From Campylobacter showae (lineage in GTDB: Bacteria; Campylobacterota; Campylobacteria; Campylobacterales; Campylobacteraceae), in the NCBI RefSeq assembly GCF_900573985.1, contig NZ_UWOK01000001.1, forward strand, positions 2,098,359 through 2,162,358: a DNA stretch of 64,000 bases. The letters are read 5' to 3'. Below are positions 44,846-53,850 of the stretch, one piece after another. The notes beneath the pieces are model-generated. The model did no database searches. It was not told the origin of the DNA and saw only the letters and a program-made list of their open reading frames with translations. Made by a program: the position numbers and the translations under genes. Each line of letters opens with the position of its first letter. Positions within the stretch are counted from its first letter, which is position 1.

Positions 44846-45369
44846 TTTTCTTTCCTTTGTGGAGCAAGCGCGCCTCGCGAGCGCCTTTAAACGAGCTTGA
44901 AATTTTTGATCTGCGGCAGGCTACATGCCTAGCCTTGACGCAAAAATTTCCGTGCAACGCTTAAATTCGTCTCACGATTCATCGCTTGTGATTTTTTGTA
45001 AAAGTGTTTTGTAAATTTACAAATCTCGCCCTAGCCCCACAATAAGGCAAATTCGTATAAATTCGGTGCGATTATATAAAAATTAGCTTAATACGCTATA
45101 AATTTGCGAGCCAAGGATAGCGAGCTAAGCGAGCATTTAGCTTTTGCGCTTTGCTCGGCTCTGAATTTTACCCGCCGAGACGGCAACGCAGAATTTTCAA
45201 ACGGCGATGACGCAGTTAAATTTACCGAATTTGAAGTAAAAGGCAAGCATATCGGCAAATCCGCTCAAAAAACCAAAGCGTAAAAATCAAAATTTAACGC
45301 CGAGCGCCAAGTATAAGTACTCGGCAAATTTACCGACCAAATTTAACTAGCCGTCAAGCCTGCTTGTGG
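44846..45369. other. 524-bp gene-free spacer
   Basis: No gene, RNA or strong hairpin found. CAAATTTG-type words are frequent. Confidence 0.5.
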
Positions 45370-45585
45370 CTATTGGTCTTGAGTTTCGCCGTCTTTTAGA
45401 TCTTTATCTAGCTTTAAATTTTCATGTATCATGTGCGCCGCCAGCGCAGTGACGAAAACTACGGCGGCTAAAATCAACAAAGGGACGCGCGCGCCGTCAA
45501 ATTTGAGGGCGACACAGCCGCAAATAGCTATAAAAACGAGGCAAATCAGCACAAAAGCGATCCTATCTCGCATCCTGTCAAACAT
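45370..45585 (-). CDS. Small membrane protein of unknown function
   Basis: 71 residues with two membrane helices (IAFVLICLVFIAICGCVAL and LLILAAVVFVTALAAHMI) and a charged C-terminal tail (KLDKDLKDGETQDQ). No family recognised. It lies 39 bp downstream of the LOG gene and is likely co-transcribed with it. Confidence 0.6.
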   Translation of the reverse strand: MFDRMRDRIAFVLICLVFIAICGCVALKFDGARVPLLILAAVVFVTALAAHMIHENLKLDKDLKDGETQDQ

Positions 45586-45624
45586 CGCAAAATCCTCAAA
45601 ATTTATAAAATTTAGCGCACTCGC

Positions 45625-46221
45625 CTAGTCTAAAATCCGCAAAATTTCATCTCTCACGGCGTCCAGATCGTCGCTGATCGTATAAAGCGACAAATCCTCC
45701 TCGCTGACGGCTTTTTCGTGTATCAACGTGGTTTTGATGAAATCATCGAGCTTACCCCAAAACTCGCTTCCGATGAGGAAAATTTTAGCTTTTTTAGCAC
45801 CGATTTGCGCGAGCACCAGTATCTCAAACAGCTCGTCAAGCGTCCCAAAGCCGCCCGGAAATACCAAAAACGCTCTCGAGCGCTCGATGAGGGCAAATTT
45901 GCGAGCGGATAAATTTGAAAAAACGAAGTTGCTCGTGGCGTATTTATTTGTCACTTGCTCAAACGGGAGCACGATATTTAGCCCTATCGACGGACTTTTG
46001 CCGCTATCGTACGCTCCTTTGTTCGCCGCTTCCATCACGCCCGGCCCTCCGCCGCTAACGACCGCGAAACCGCCGTCGGCAAGCTCTTTTGCGAGGCTAA
46101 AAGCCATTTTACAGTATTTGCTATTTTTGTCAAATCTAGCCGAGCCGAAAAACGTAACGCTAGGATTTTTATAAGTCGCAAAATCCCTAAATTTGGCCAG
46201 ATCGTTTAAAATTTCATCCAT
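45625..46221 (-). CDS. LOG family protein (TIGR00730)
   Basis: 198 residues. GGGPGVMEAANKGAYDSG and FPGGFGTLDELFE are the family motifs (P-G-G-x-G-T-x-x-E with catalytic Glu). Members cleave nucleoside monophosphates to free base and ribose phosphate; earlier wrongly called lysine decarboxylases. FGSARF near residue 26 binds the phosphate. It follows a gap after fliY and is separate from the flagellar operon. Confidence 0.9.
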   Translation of the reverse strand: MDEILNDLAKFRDFATYKNPSVTFFGSARFDKNSKYCKMAFSLAKELADGGFAVVSGGGPGVMEAANKGAYDSGKSPSIGLNIVLPFEQVTNKYATSNFVFSNLSARKFALIERSRAFLVFPGGFGTLDELFEILVLAQIGAKKAKIFLIGSEFWGKLDDFIKTTLIHEKAVSEEDLSLYTISDDLDAVRDEILRILD

Positions 46222-46373
46222 TATTTCTCTTTGCGGTTAAATTTGCGCTCGCGGGGTTAAATTTACGCGCCGTGGCTTTGCGCTCAAATTTGAGTAAATG
46301 CCGTCAAATTTAAGAAAAGGCGCGCCCGAGCTAAAGCGAGGCTAAATTTAGCCTCTTATTTCTAAATTTAACC

Positions 46374-47216
46374 TTATCTAAGCTGCTCTAAGCGCTCTTT
46401 TTTCGTACCGATCTGAGTGATTTGGATGCCGAAGTTGCCATCAACGATGACGACCTCGCCTAGAGCTACGACCTTGTCGCTGATCAAGATCTCAAGCGGG
46501 TCGTTTGCGAGCTGATTTAGCTCGATGACCGAGCCTATGTCCATCGTGAGCACGTCTTTTAGCAGCATTCTTTTTGAACCGATACGCACGTGAAGCGGCA
46601 GGCGCACGTCCATGATGAGCCCGATATTTCGCATTTCCTCGATGCTTAAATCGCCTTTTGAAGCAGCTGCTTGCTGGGCGGGTTCTTTGTGATCTTTATT
46701 TAAAAATTTCACCAATGCAAAGTCAAGCACGATAGCTATTTGCTCGCTGACGTCTCCAATTTTAACGGAATAGACGTATATTTTTTCAAACGCGTTCAAA
46801 TCAAAATTTGCGCTCTCGTCGAGGAAATTTACCTTTGCGACCTCGAAATTTAGCTTCGGCATGCCCTTTTGCGCGCCAAGGCTCGTGGAAAACGCGCCCA
46901 TAATATTTGAAAACACCTCTTTAGCGGCATCTAGCTCGTCCTCGCTTAGATTTTCGTTGCGCGAGATCTCTTCTTCTCCAAGCATCCATTCGCCGATCGC
47001 GCTCATTAGCACCGGCGTGGCTACTAGTATCATCTTTGCCGTCGTATCGCCGCTAACGGCTATGTTTGCAACGGCTAGAGGCGGCTTTATGCCTTCTTGC
47101 TTAGGAGCGTCGTATTCGTTTCTCTCGCCTATTTCAGGCGTCCTACCCGTTAGCCCTTCGACCGTAGCCTTTACCTCGTTTACGAAAATTTTAAAAAAAT
47201 CATTCATTGTTTTCAT
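46374..47216 (-). CDS. fliY: Flagellar motor switch protein FliY
   Basis: 280 residues, as in C. jejuni FliY. An N-terminal CheC-like domain with E-(x)-D-A-x-x-E (ENLSEDELDAAKEVFSNIMG) and a C-terminal SpoA (FliN) domain (IGLIMDVRLPLHVRIGSKRMLLKDVL...GSVIELNQLANDPLEILI). Part of the C-ring with FliM and FliG; also a CheY-P phosphatase candidate. The ATG overlaps the end of fliM by 17 bp, so both belong to the fliA-fliM-fliY unit. Confidence 0.95.
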   Translation of the reverse strand: MKTMNDFFKIFVNEVKATVEGLTGRTPEIGERNEYDAPKQEGIKPPLAVANIAVSGDTTAKMILVATPVLMSAIGEWMLGEEEISRNENLSEDELDAAKEVFSNIMGAFSTSLGAQKGMPKLNFEVAKVNFLDESANFDLNAFEKIYVYSVKIGDVSEQIAIVLDFALVKFLNKDHKEPAQQAAASKGDLSIEEMRNIGLIMDVRLPLHVRIGSKRMLLKDVLTMDIGSVIELNQLANDPLEILISDKVVALGEVVIVDGNFGIQITQIGTKKERLEQLR

Positions 47217-48305
47217 CCTCGCCTAATATATCATCGTCTTCGTACTCATCCTCGTGTTCAGTGCTCATGAGTTTTGCTCTGCGCTCTTCTTCATACTGCT
47301 CGAGGATATTTTTGATCTCGTCTTTATCGCTTCTGATTAGCTCTTCTATGCGGATAGATTTTCTAAATCTATGTAGTCCGACCTCAGCCAAAAATACCTC
47401 TTTTTTATCGATCGTTACGATGGCCTTGTCGTTTGCCGATCGGTCGAGGCGCAGTATGTCGCCCTCTTTTAAATTTAAAAACTCGTTTACGCTAACTATG
47501 CTTTTACCCAGTATCGCCTCATATAGCACCTCGGCGCGCCCTATTAGCGTTTTTAGCTCTTTGTTTCGGCTCTTTTTTGCGCTCGTTTCGCCAAGCATTA
47601 TATCGCGGTTGGCTAGGCGACTTAAGATCGGTTCGAGATAGATAACTGGATAGCAGATATTTATCATGCCGCTTGAGTTGCCTACGATGATCTCCATGAC
47701 GACCATTATCACGATCTCGTTTTGGCTGACGATCTGCACGACGTTTGGGCTACTTTCTTTAGCCTCGACGTTTGGGTACATATCGGTGATCATCGACCAG
47801 CTCTCTTTTAGGCGCTGCATCATCATCCTTAGGATTGCGTCGAGCAAATTTACCTCGATATCGGTTAGCTCCCTGCTGGTCTCAAAGCCCTCGCCGTTAC
47901 CGCCTAGCAAGCGATCTATCATAGGAAACGCGATGCTCGGGTTTATCTCCAAAACGCAGTTGCCGTCAAGCGGCTTGATCGAAAAGACGTTAAAGCTAGT
48001 AGGGCTCGGCAAACTCATCAAAAACTCGCCGTACGTCATCTGATCGACGCTATGCAGACGGATCTCCACGATACTTCTCATAACGCTTGAAATTTGAGAA
48101 GCCAAATTCCTCGCAAGCTTGTCGTGTATGCCCTTTATCGCGCGAAGCTGCTCTTTGCTCACGCGGTTTGGGCGTTTAAAATCGTAAATTATTACCTGCT
48201 GCTGTTCTTCTTTTTTGATTTTTCGCCGATAGATTCGCTAGCATCGTCGTCGTCCACGACTTCTAGTAGCGCGTCTATCTCTTCTTGACTTAAAATGTCC
48301 GCCAT
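47200..48305 (-). pseudogene. fliM: Flagellar motor switch protein FliM, frameshifted in an A6 tract
   Basis: Reconstructed length 368 residues. The N-terminal CheY-binding peptide (MADILSQEEIDALLEVVD, start 48305) and acidic linker are in one frame; the rest (YDFKRPNRVSKEQLRAIKGIHDKLARNLASQISS...) is in another. One missing A in the run of six A (48211-48216 as T6 on the plus strand; AAAAAAG minus) explains it: seven A gives K-K-E-E-Q-Q-Q-V-I-I-Y-D-F. The start ATG shares an A with the fliA stop (TAATG). As read, the second frame would begin MSKEQ only at 48162 and lack the CheY peptide. Either a sequencing error, or a phase-variable off state of motility. Confidence 0.9.
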
Positions 48306-49012
48306 TATTTACCCTCAAGCTTTTTTCTTATTTTTTCCATCAAGCGCTTATGTATCTGCGAGATCCTACTCTCGGTAATCTGCAAAATTTCGCTGATCTC
48401 CTTTAAGCTCAGCTCTTCGTAATAATAAAGCTGTACGATGAGCTGATCGCGTTCCTCAAATTCGTTTAAAATTTGAGTTATCTTTTCTATCAAATCCTCT
48501 TTTTCGACCCGTTCTAGCGTATTCTCCTCGCTCATTAGCTCCATTTGATCGTCGATGTTTAGGACGGCGACGACGGCGCTCACGTTCCTTGCTTCGCTTA
48601 CTTTTTCTACGTCGATACCTAGCTTTTCTGCGATATATACATCGTCGGGTTCGCACTCGAATTTATTAAAATACTCATTTACTAAAGCCTCGATAGACTT
48701 TACCAAAGTACGGTCCGAGCGGCTAACCACATCAAGCCCGCGCAAAAAATCAAGCATCGCGCCGTAAACTCGCTTTTGCGCGTAGCCCCAAAACGAGTCG
48801 TTTTGCTCTTTGTCGTATTTTCTGGAGAGCTTTACCATCTCCTCCAGCCCAGCGCCGATCAGGTCGCTAACGTCGATATGAGCGGGCAGGCGTTCCTTTA
48901 GCCTAAAAGCCATCGCGCGAAGAGCGGGCGTGTAGGCTAGCACAACCTCGTCTTGTTCTTTTTTTAAATTTGAGGCATAAGGATTATGCGGCTTTTGCAT
49001 TTCTTTCGCCAT
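48305..49012 (-). CDS. fliA: Flagellar sigma factor FliA (sigma-28)
   Basis: 235 residues. It directs transcription of flagellin and late flagellar genes. Region 2 FWGYAQKRVYGAMLDFLR and the linker LVEEE-like RVEKEDLIEKI, then region 4 ERDQLIVQLYYYEELSLKEISEILQITESRISQIHKRL complete the sigma-28 pattern. It overlaps the small membrane gene upstream by 29 bp and fliM downstream by 1 bp. In C. jejuni the same order flhG-Cj0062c-fliA-fliM-fliY is known. Confidence 0.97.
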   Translation of the reverse strand: MAKEMQKPHNPYASNLKKEQDEVVLAYTPALRAMAFRLKERLPAHIDVSDLIGAGLEEMVKLSRKYDKEQNDSFWGYAQKRVYGAMLDFLRGLDVVSRSDRTLVKSIEALVNEYFNKFECEPDDVYIAEKLGIDVEKVSEARNVSAVVAVLNIDDQMELMSEENTLERVEKEDLIEKITQILNEFEERDQLIVQLYYYEELSLKEISEILQITESRISQIHKRLMEKIRKKLEGK

Positions 49013-49337
49013 TTTTGCCTAGCGCTTGTTTTATTAGGATATTTTCGCTAGCTAGCTTACTTAATATATTATCTATACGCTTTTCTCTAAGAGCTAGTTC
49101 TCCGATAAGATAATCAGCCGTTTGCTCGTATTGCTCTTTATCAAATCTCTTTTTAAGAGATAATCTTACGTCGATATAGTTCATTATGATAACGTGAATC
49201 ACGAGATAAAAGAAAAACGTAATCACGAAAGTATAAAGCAACATCTGTATCGGGTCGCTTAACTTTAACGCCGAAAAAACGACTCCCGTAAAAAATCCGC
49301 AAACAGTAAAAAATGCTATAAAATTTTCCGCTTTCAA
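48984..49337 (-). CDS. Small membrane protein between flhG and fliA (Cj0062c-type)
   Basis: 117 residues. Two membrane helices (AFFTVCGFFTGVVFSAL and LLYTFVITFFFYLVIHVI) then a charged cytosolic part (SLKKRFDKEQYEQTADYLIGELALREKRIDNILSKLASEN) with heptad character. Function unknown; always in this place in related genomes, so a link to flagellar assembly is likely (inference from order). It overlaps fliA by 29 bp. Confidence 0.8.
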   Translation of the reverse strand: MKAENFIAFFTVCGFFTGVVFSALKLSDPIQMLLYTFVITFFFYLVIHVIIMNYIDVRLSLKKRFDKEQYEQTADYLIGELALREKRIDNILSKLASENILIKQALGKNGERNAKAA

Positions 49338-49352
49338 AACTAAATCCTAAAT

Positions 49353-50219
49353 TTAAAATTGCTCAATCATGCGCCTAAAAAAGGCGCTAAAGCTATTGAC
49401 TTGACCATCTTTAAGCACTTTTTGTTCCAATCTCGAAATAAGCCTTTGAGCTATCTGATTTAACTCCAAGCTCGGCAGACAAAATTCGCTATCGTCGGTA
49501 AAAAGCGTACGCTGTTTTATGCTCTTTGAGACGCTTTTATCCTCGCTAATAGCGCCTAAAAACTCCAAATTTAGCGGATTTTCGATATTTGCCTTGGCCA
49601 CTTTTTGAATATGCTCAAATATCCTCATCGCCTCTTTTTCGTTTTTCACCATGTTAAAAACCATCAAAAGATTGTCTTTATCTTTTGAAGTGATTTTTAT
49701 AACGGCATAGGCGTCCGTTATCGCTGCAGGATCGGGCATAGTAACCACCACGACCTCGTCTGCGGCCTCTAAAAATAGCCGCGTGTTTCCGCCTATACCC
49801 GCGCCCGTGTCGATGATGATAAAATCAAGCCCGTCAAGGTTCGCCGACTCGGCAAAAAACTGCTCGCACAAAAATTGGTTGTTAAATTTTAATATCTCCT
49901 CGCCGCTTTCACCGGGAATCAGCGTCAAATTCGGCTTTATCTCGATCAAAATATCTTTTAAGGAACATTCGCCTTTTAGTACGTGGAGCAAATTTTTATT
50001 AACGCGCACGTTTAAGATGACGTCTAAATTCGCTAGCCCTATGTCCGCGTCAAAAAGAGCGACTCTATACCCGCTTTTGGCCAAGACGTTAGCCAAATTT
50101 GCGCTTATGGTGCTTTTGCCTACTCCGCCCTTGCCGCTAGTTACAGCGATAAAATACGTAGTTTTTGCTTTGGCTTGGGCGGCCACTATGCCTTTTAGTT
50201 TCTCGGCCTGATTACTCAT
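49353..50219 (-). CDS. flhG: Flagellar number regulator FlhG (MinD-like ATPase)
   Basis: 288 residues. Deviant Walker A VTSGKGGVGKSTISANLA near 26-43, FDADIGLANLD and IIDTGAGIGG give the ParA/MinD site. C-terminal basic amphipathic helix (LISRLEQKVLKD...FFRRMIEQF) for membrane binding. It regulates flagellar number with FlhF. It overlaps flhF by 8 bp. Confidence 0.95.
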   Translation of the reverse strand: MSNQAEKLKGIVAAQAKAKTTYFIAVTSGKGGVGKSTISANLANVLAKSGYRVALFDADIGLANLDVILNVRVNKNLLHVLKGECSLKDILIEIKPNLTLIPGESGEEILKFNNQFLCEQFFAESANLDGLDFIIIDTGAGIGGNTRLFLEAADEVVVVTMPDPAAITDAYAVIKITSKDKDNLLMVFNMVKNEKEAMRIFEHIQKVAKANIENPLNLEFLGAISEDKSVSKSIKQRTLFTDDSEFCLPSLELNQIAQRLISRLEQKVLKDGQVNSFSAFFRRMIEQF

Positions 50220-51621
50220 TATGTTCCTTGCTAAATCCCTCTAATACGCAGCTTACTAAAAATTCGCTCTTTGCCACCAAGATATCGTCCGGTACCTCCT
50301 GGCCGACGGAGAAAAAACTAACAGGCTTATTCGTCTCGTAAACTAGGGAAAATACGTTGCCAAAAATCTTCGTCTCGTCAAATTTGGTGATAATCAGGGT
50401 ATCGATGTCAAGAAAGCTAAATCCGTTGTAAATTTCAAGCATATCTTCGATCTTTGCTCCTGCCGAGAGCACCAAATGCACGTCTATATGCGTATCCGAG
50501 CTTTTTAAAAATTTTTCTAGCCTTGATAGCTTTTCTTTATCGTACTGCGAGCTACCCGTGGTGTCTATGAGGATAACCTCACAGTGATTTAGCTGCTTTA
50601 GAGCGTTTTTAAAATCATCAACTTCGATAACGTCAAGGATCGGAAGCTTCATCATCTTGGCGTATTGAAACAGCTGCTCGACCGCCCCAATACGGTAGGT
50701 ATCAAGCGTGATGATGCCCGTTTTCACGCGCTTACCGTCTCCATACGCAAATCTTGCAGCAAGTTTAGCTAGAGTCGTAGTTTTACCAACTCCGGTCGGC
50801 CCCACCAGCATCATTATCTTTTGTTTTCTATCGTCCTCTTCGCTTCTGCACGGTAGCATCTTCCTAAGTAGCGAGCTAAAATATCTCCTAACCGCGGTCG
50901 GATTAGCCTTCATCTGAGGCGACATATTTTCCACGGTTATTTTCATTATCTGCTCTAGGTGTTCCTCTTTCATGCCGCTATTTTTGGCGTCTTTGTAGAT
51001 ACCGGCAAACTCGGGCGGTATGCTTAGGTTGTTTCTAGCACCCGCTCGCTCCTCCCAGAACATATCGGCTATCATATTTACTTTTTCGCTTAGTGCGCTC
51101 ACCTGCCTTGCGACGTCGTCTATCTTTTTATCGTAGTTTTGATCTTGGCGGCTTGGCATAGTTTCTATATTTGCTATTTGGCTTATCTCCTTTGCGGCTT
51201 TTGAGATGTTTAGAAGTATGTCCTCGCCGCTATTTTGGGCTGTTTTGTAGTTTTGATTTTGCGAGGCTGAGCTCGTGGAGTTTTGGCTAAAATTTGCCGC
51301 AGCTAAAGCGCTTTGAGCTTCGACTTCAAAAAGCTCGCGCTCGTCTAAAATGATCTTTTGCGGCCTTTCCTCTTTTGCTGCCTGAGCGCGCAAAAACTCC
51401 TCGTAGCCCTTTAAATTTTGCTTTTGAGGCTGGTTTTTTTTCTGCTCGCTCGCGTCCTCTTCGACGCTAACTAAAATTTCATAAAGCGGCTTTTTGTTTA
51501 TCGTCTTTGGCTGAATTTGCTTCGTCGTTACCAAGATCGCCCTCTCACCGCACTGAGCCTGCGCCTTTTTTAGCGCCTCCATACTGCTCTCGCCGGTAAA
51601 CGTATAAAACTTCGTCGCCAA
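50212..51621 (-). CDS. flhF: Flagellar biosynthesis GTPase FlhF
   Basis: 469 residues. An SRP-like GTPase that places the polar flagellum. N-terminal basic B domain (FTGESSMEALKKAQAQCGERAILVTTKQI), a poorly conserved linker, then the NG domain: LVGPTGVGKTTTLAKLAAR (G1), DTYRIGAVEQL, VILIDTTGSSQYD (G3), ITKFDETK (G4). Close to flhG (8-bp overlap) and followed upstream by folK, the known Campylobacter order. Confidence 0.96.
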   Translation of the reverse strand: MATKFYTFTGESSMEALKKAQAQCGERAILVTTKQIQPKTINKKPLYEILVSVEEDASEQKKNQPQKQNLKGYEEFLRAQAAKEERPQKIILDERELFEVEAQSALAAANFSQNSTSSASQNQNYKTAQNSGEDILLNISKAAKEISQIANIETMPSRQDQNYDKKIDDVARQVSALSEKVNMIADMFWEERAGARNNLSIPPEFAGIYKDAKNSGMKEEHLEQIMKITVENMSPQMKANPTAVRRYFSSLLRKMLPCRSEEDDRKQKIMMLVGPTGVGKTTTLAKLAARFAYGDGKRVKTGIITLDTYRIGAVEQLFQYAKMMKLPILDVIEVDDFKNALKQLNHCEVILIDTTGSSQYDKEKLSRLEKFLKSSDTHIDVHLVLSAGAKIEDMLEIYNGFSFLDIDTLIITKFDETKIFGNVFSLVYETNKPVSFFSVGQEVPDDILVAKSEFLVSCVLEGFSKEHNE

Positions 51622-51733
51622 ATCTTCTCCTTCGTTTCTCGCTAAATTTCGCCGCCTCTAGCCAAAATCGTCGCGGCAAAGGCTATGCATTTTCCGTTCC
51701 CGCTTCAAATCTAGGCTTTGTGGCCGCTAAATT

Positions 51734-52234
51734 TTAAAATCTCACTCCGCTTTTGCTAACGCGCCTCATCGTCCCAAGCGGCAAAATCACGCTAGCCCTG
51801 CTTTGCGCGCCCGGATGGGGTAGCGTTAACCGCGCATCATTCCTGTTTCGTCCGCTAAAATACAAAATGTCTATATCAAGCGTTCTAGGCGCGTTTTTAA
51901 AACTTCGCACGCGTCCGAAACGCTTTTCTAAATTTGCCGTTATTTTTAAAATTTGCCTCGCGGCAAGGCTCGTTTGCGCGAGCATTACGGCATTTGTGAA
52001 ATCAGCCTGCTCCTTAAACCCAAACGCCTCGTTGATAAGGAGCGCCGAGTTTTCCACGACGTGAAACCTGCTGTCACGGCTGAGTTTAAAATGCAACCGA
52101 TTAAAGCGCTTTTTCACGTCGCCGATATTGCCTCCGAGCCCCAAAATAACGCTATTTTTAAAGCTCGGTTTAAAATCAAAAACCTTCGGGAAAAAGAGGC
52201 ATTTATCAAACCGTCTCGCTCCCGCTACCCTCAT
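51734..52234 (-). CDS. folK: 2-amino-4-hydroxy-6-hydroxymethyldihydropteridine pyrophosphokinase
   Basis: 166 residues. Transfers pyrophosphate in folate synthesis. GLGGNIGDVKKRF near 33-45, FTNAVMLAQTSL (family: F-x-N-A-V), and RTLDIDILYFSG (R-T-L-D-I-D-I-L) are all present. It overlaps the M24 peptidase stop by 4 bp (ATGA), so they are co-translated; flhF follows with 112 bp. Confidence 0.93.
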   Translation of the reverse strand: MRVAGARRFDKCLFFPKVFDFKPSFKNSVILGLGGNIGDVKKRFNRLHFKLSRDSRFHVVENSALLINEAFGFKEQADFTNAVMLAQTSLAARQILKITANLEKRFGRVRSFKNAPRTLDIDILYFSGRNRNDARLTLPHPGAQSRASVILPLGTMRRVSKSGVRF

Positions 52235-53256
52235 AAAATTTCAGCTCCGTTTTCGCGCACAACCACGACGTCCTCGATGCGCACGCCAAACTCGCCAGGC
52301 AGATAGATCCCCGGCTCCACGCTAAAGACCATTCCCTCTTTTAGCACGGTATCTCCGCGCTTTGAGATGAACGGAAGCTCGTGGATATCGACTCCGACGC
52401 CGTGTCCGGTGCTGTGGAAAAACGCCTCGCCATAACCCTGAGCGGCGATAAAATCCCTAGCCGCCGCGTCGATCTCGCACGCCTTTTTGCCGGGCATAAC
52501 CGCCGCGATCGCTAGAGCCTGAGCCTCTTTTACGATTTCGTAAATTTCTTGGCGTTTGGCATTTTTAAAATTTTGCTCTTTGCCGAAGTTAAAATTTTCG
52601 TCAAAGCACGCCGTGCGCGTCCTATCCGAGCAGTAGCGGTTAAATTTAACCCCCGCATCAAGCAGGAGCAAATCGCCCTGTCGCAAACGCTTTTTGCTCG
52701 GCAGAGCGTGCGCTTTGGCGGCGTTTTCGTTGATCGCGACGATAGGCGAAAAGCTAAGCGCGAGCTCGCCCTTTTTCTTAAAGATGAGCTCGGCGTTAAA
52801 AAACAGCTCCTCCTCACTCATGCCTTCGCCGCTAGAGCGCACGAACGCGGCAAATTCGTCAAATCTTTCCGCGCCCAGCTGCGCCGCGCGTTTTAAAATT
52901 TTTATCTCATCTTCGCTTTTTACTATGCGCGAAATTTGCGAAAAATTCGCACGCGCCTTAAATCTTATCCCAAGCCCCTTACTCAGAGCTTCCCACTCAC
53001 CCGCGCTAAAATCGTACGGGTTATACGCAAGCTCCTTTACGCCTGCCTTTCGCAAAAATAGTCGCGCGTCTTTTATCAAATTTCGCTCGACCTCGATCAC
53101 TTCGGTATCTTTGCAAAGCTCGCGCGCCTCGATACTATAACGCGCATCGGTGAGGAAAAATTTGCGCCCCGCAAGACTCAAAAATATCGCGTTGTCGCAG
53201 CTGTATCCGCACTCGTAAAATACGGCGTTTTCGTCCTTTAGGATAAAATTTTTCAA
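52231..53256 (-). CDS. M24 family Xaa-Pro aminopeptidase-like protein
   Basis: 341 residues. The pita-bread metal ligands are visible: LLLLDAGVKFNRYCSDRTRT (Asp, Asp), FHSTGHGVGVDIHE (His), VFSVEPGIYLPGEFGVRIEDVVVV (Glu, Glu). The N-terminal 110 residues form the creatinase-type domain. It probably releases N-terminal amino acids before proline, cytosolic. It lies 13 bp after aroQ and overlaps folK by 4 bp. Confidence 0.92.
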   Translation of the reverse strand: MKNFILKDENAVFYECGYSCDNAIFLSLAGRKFFLTDARYSIEARELCKDTEVIEVERNLIKDARLFLRKAGVKELAYNPYDFSAGEWEALSKGLGIRFKARANFSQISRIVKSEDEIKILKRAAQLGAERFDEFAAFVRSSGEGMSEEELFFNAELIFKKKGELALSFSPIVAINENAAKAHALPSKKRLRQGDLLLLDAGVKFNRYCSDRTRTACFDENFNFGKEQNFKNAKRQEIYEIVKEAQALAIAAVMPGKKACEIDAAARDFIAAQGYGEAFFHSTGHGVGVDIHELPFISKRGDTVLKEGMVFSVEPGIYLPGEFGVRIEDVVVVRENGAEIL

Positions 53257-53269
53257 ATTTTGCCTCGTT

Positions 53270-53758
53270 TTACTCCGCTTTTTCGCCCGCTCTTGCGGCT
53301 TTCATGGCTTTTATCTGCTCGAAAATTTGTAAAATCGCGATCATGGCTAGGTGGTAGCCCACAGGTCCAAAGCCGACGATCTGTCCCGCAGTCACCGGCG
53401 CTATGAGGCTTTTTTGGCGGAATTCTTCGCGGCGGTGGATGTTGCTGATATGAACCTCGATGACCGGAAGCCCGACGGCTGCGATAGCGTCGCGGATCGC
53501 GATAGATGTGTGCGTATAGGCGGCTGGGTTTATGATGATGCCGTCAAATTCGCCGAAGCACTCTTGGATCTTATCCACTAGCTCGCCCTCGAAATTGCTC
53601 TGAAAAAACTCGATCTCGATGCCGTTTTGCTCGGCAAAAAGCTTCATCTGCGCGTGGATATCCTCCATCTTCATCGAGCCGTAGATATCGGTCTCGCGCG
53701 TGCCCAGCATGTTGATATTCGGGCCCTGGATGACCATTAGTTTAGATTTTGTTTCCAT
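53270..53758 (-). CDS. aroQ: 3-dehydroquinate dehydratase, type II
   Basis: 162 residues; third step of the shikimate route. [44 protein letters not shown] and the flexible loop Tyr/Arg region ([11 protein letters not shown]) are all as in AroQ. Short C-terminal extension ([10 protein letters not shown]) not in most relatives. First gene of the aroQ-M24-folK-flhF run. Confidence 0.97.
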   Translation of the reverse strand: METKSKLMVIQGPNINMLGTRETDIYGSMKMEDIHAQMKLFAEQNGIEIEFFQSNFEGELVDKIQECFGEFDGIIINPAAYTHTSIAIRDAIAAVGLPVIEVHISNIHRREEFRQKSLIAPVTAGQIVGFGPVGYHLAMIAILQIFEQIKAMKAARAGEKAE

Positions 53759-53850
53759 TTTTAGCCTTTTAAAGGATTTAAATTTAGCCTTGATTATACA
53801 TTTTTTAAGCTAAATTTTCGCTACAATCACGAAAAATAGGAGCTTAAAAA

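Noticed and set aside
44721..44957. 78-codon minus-strand frame over the mnmA start
   Set aside because: Arg/His-rich shadow overlapping the well-supported mnmA start.
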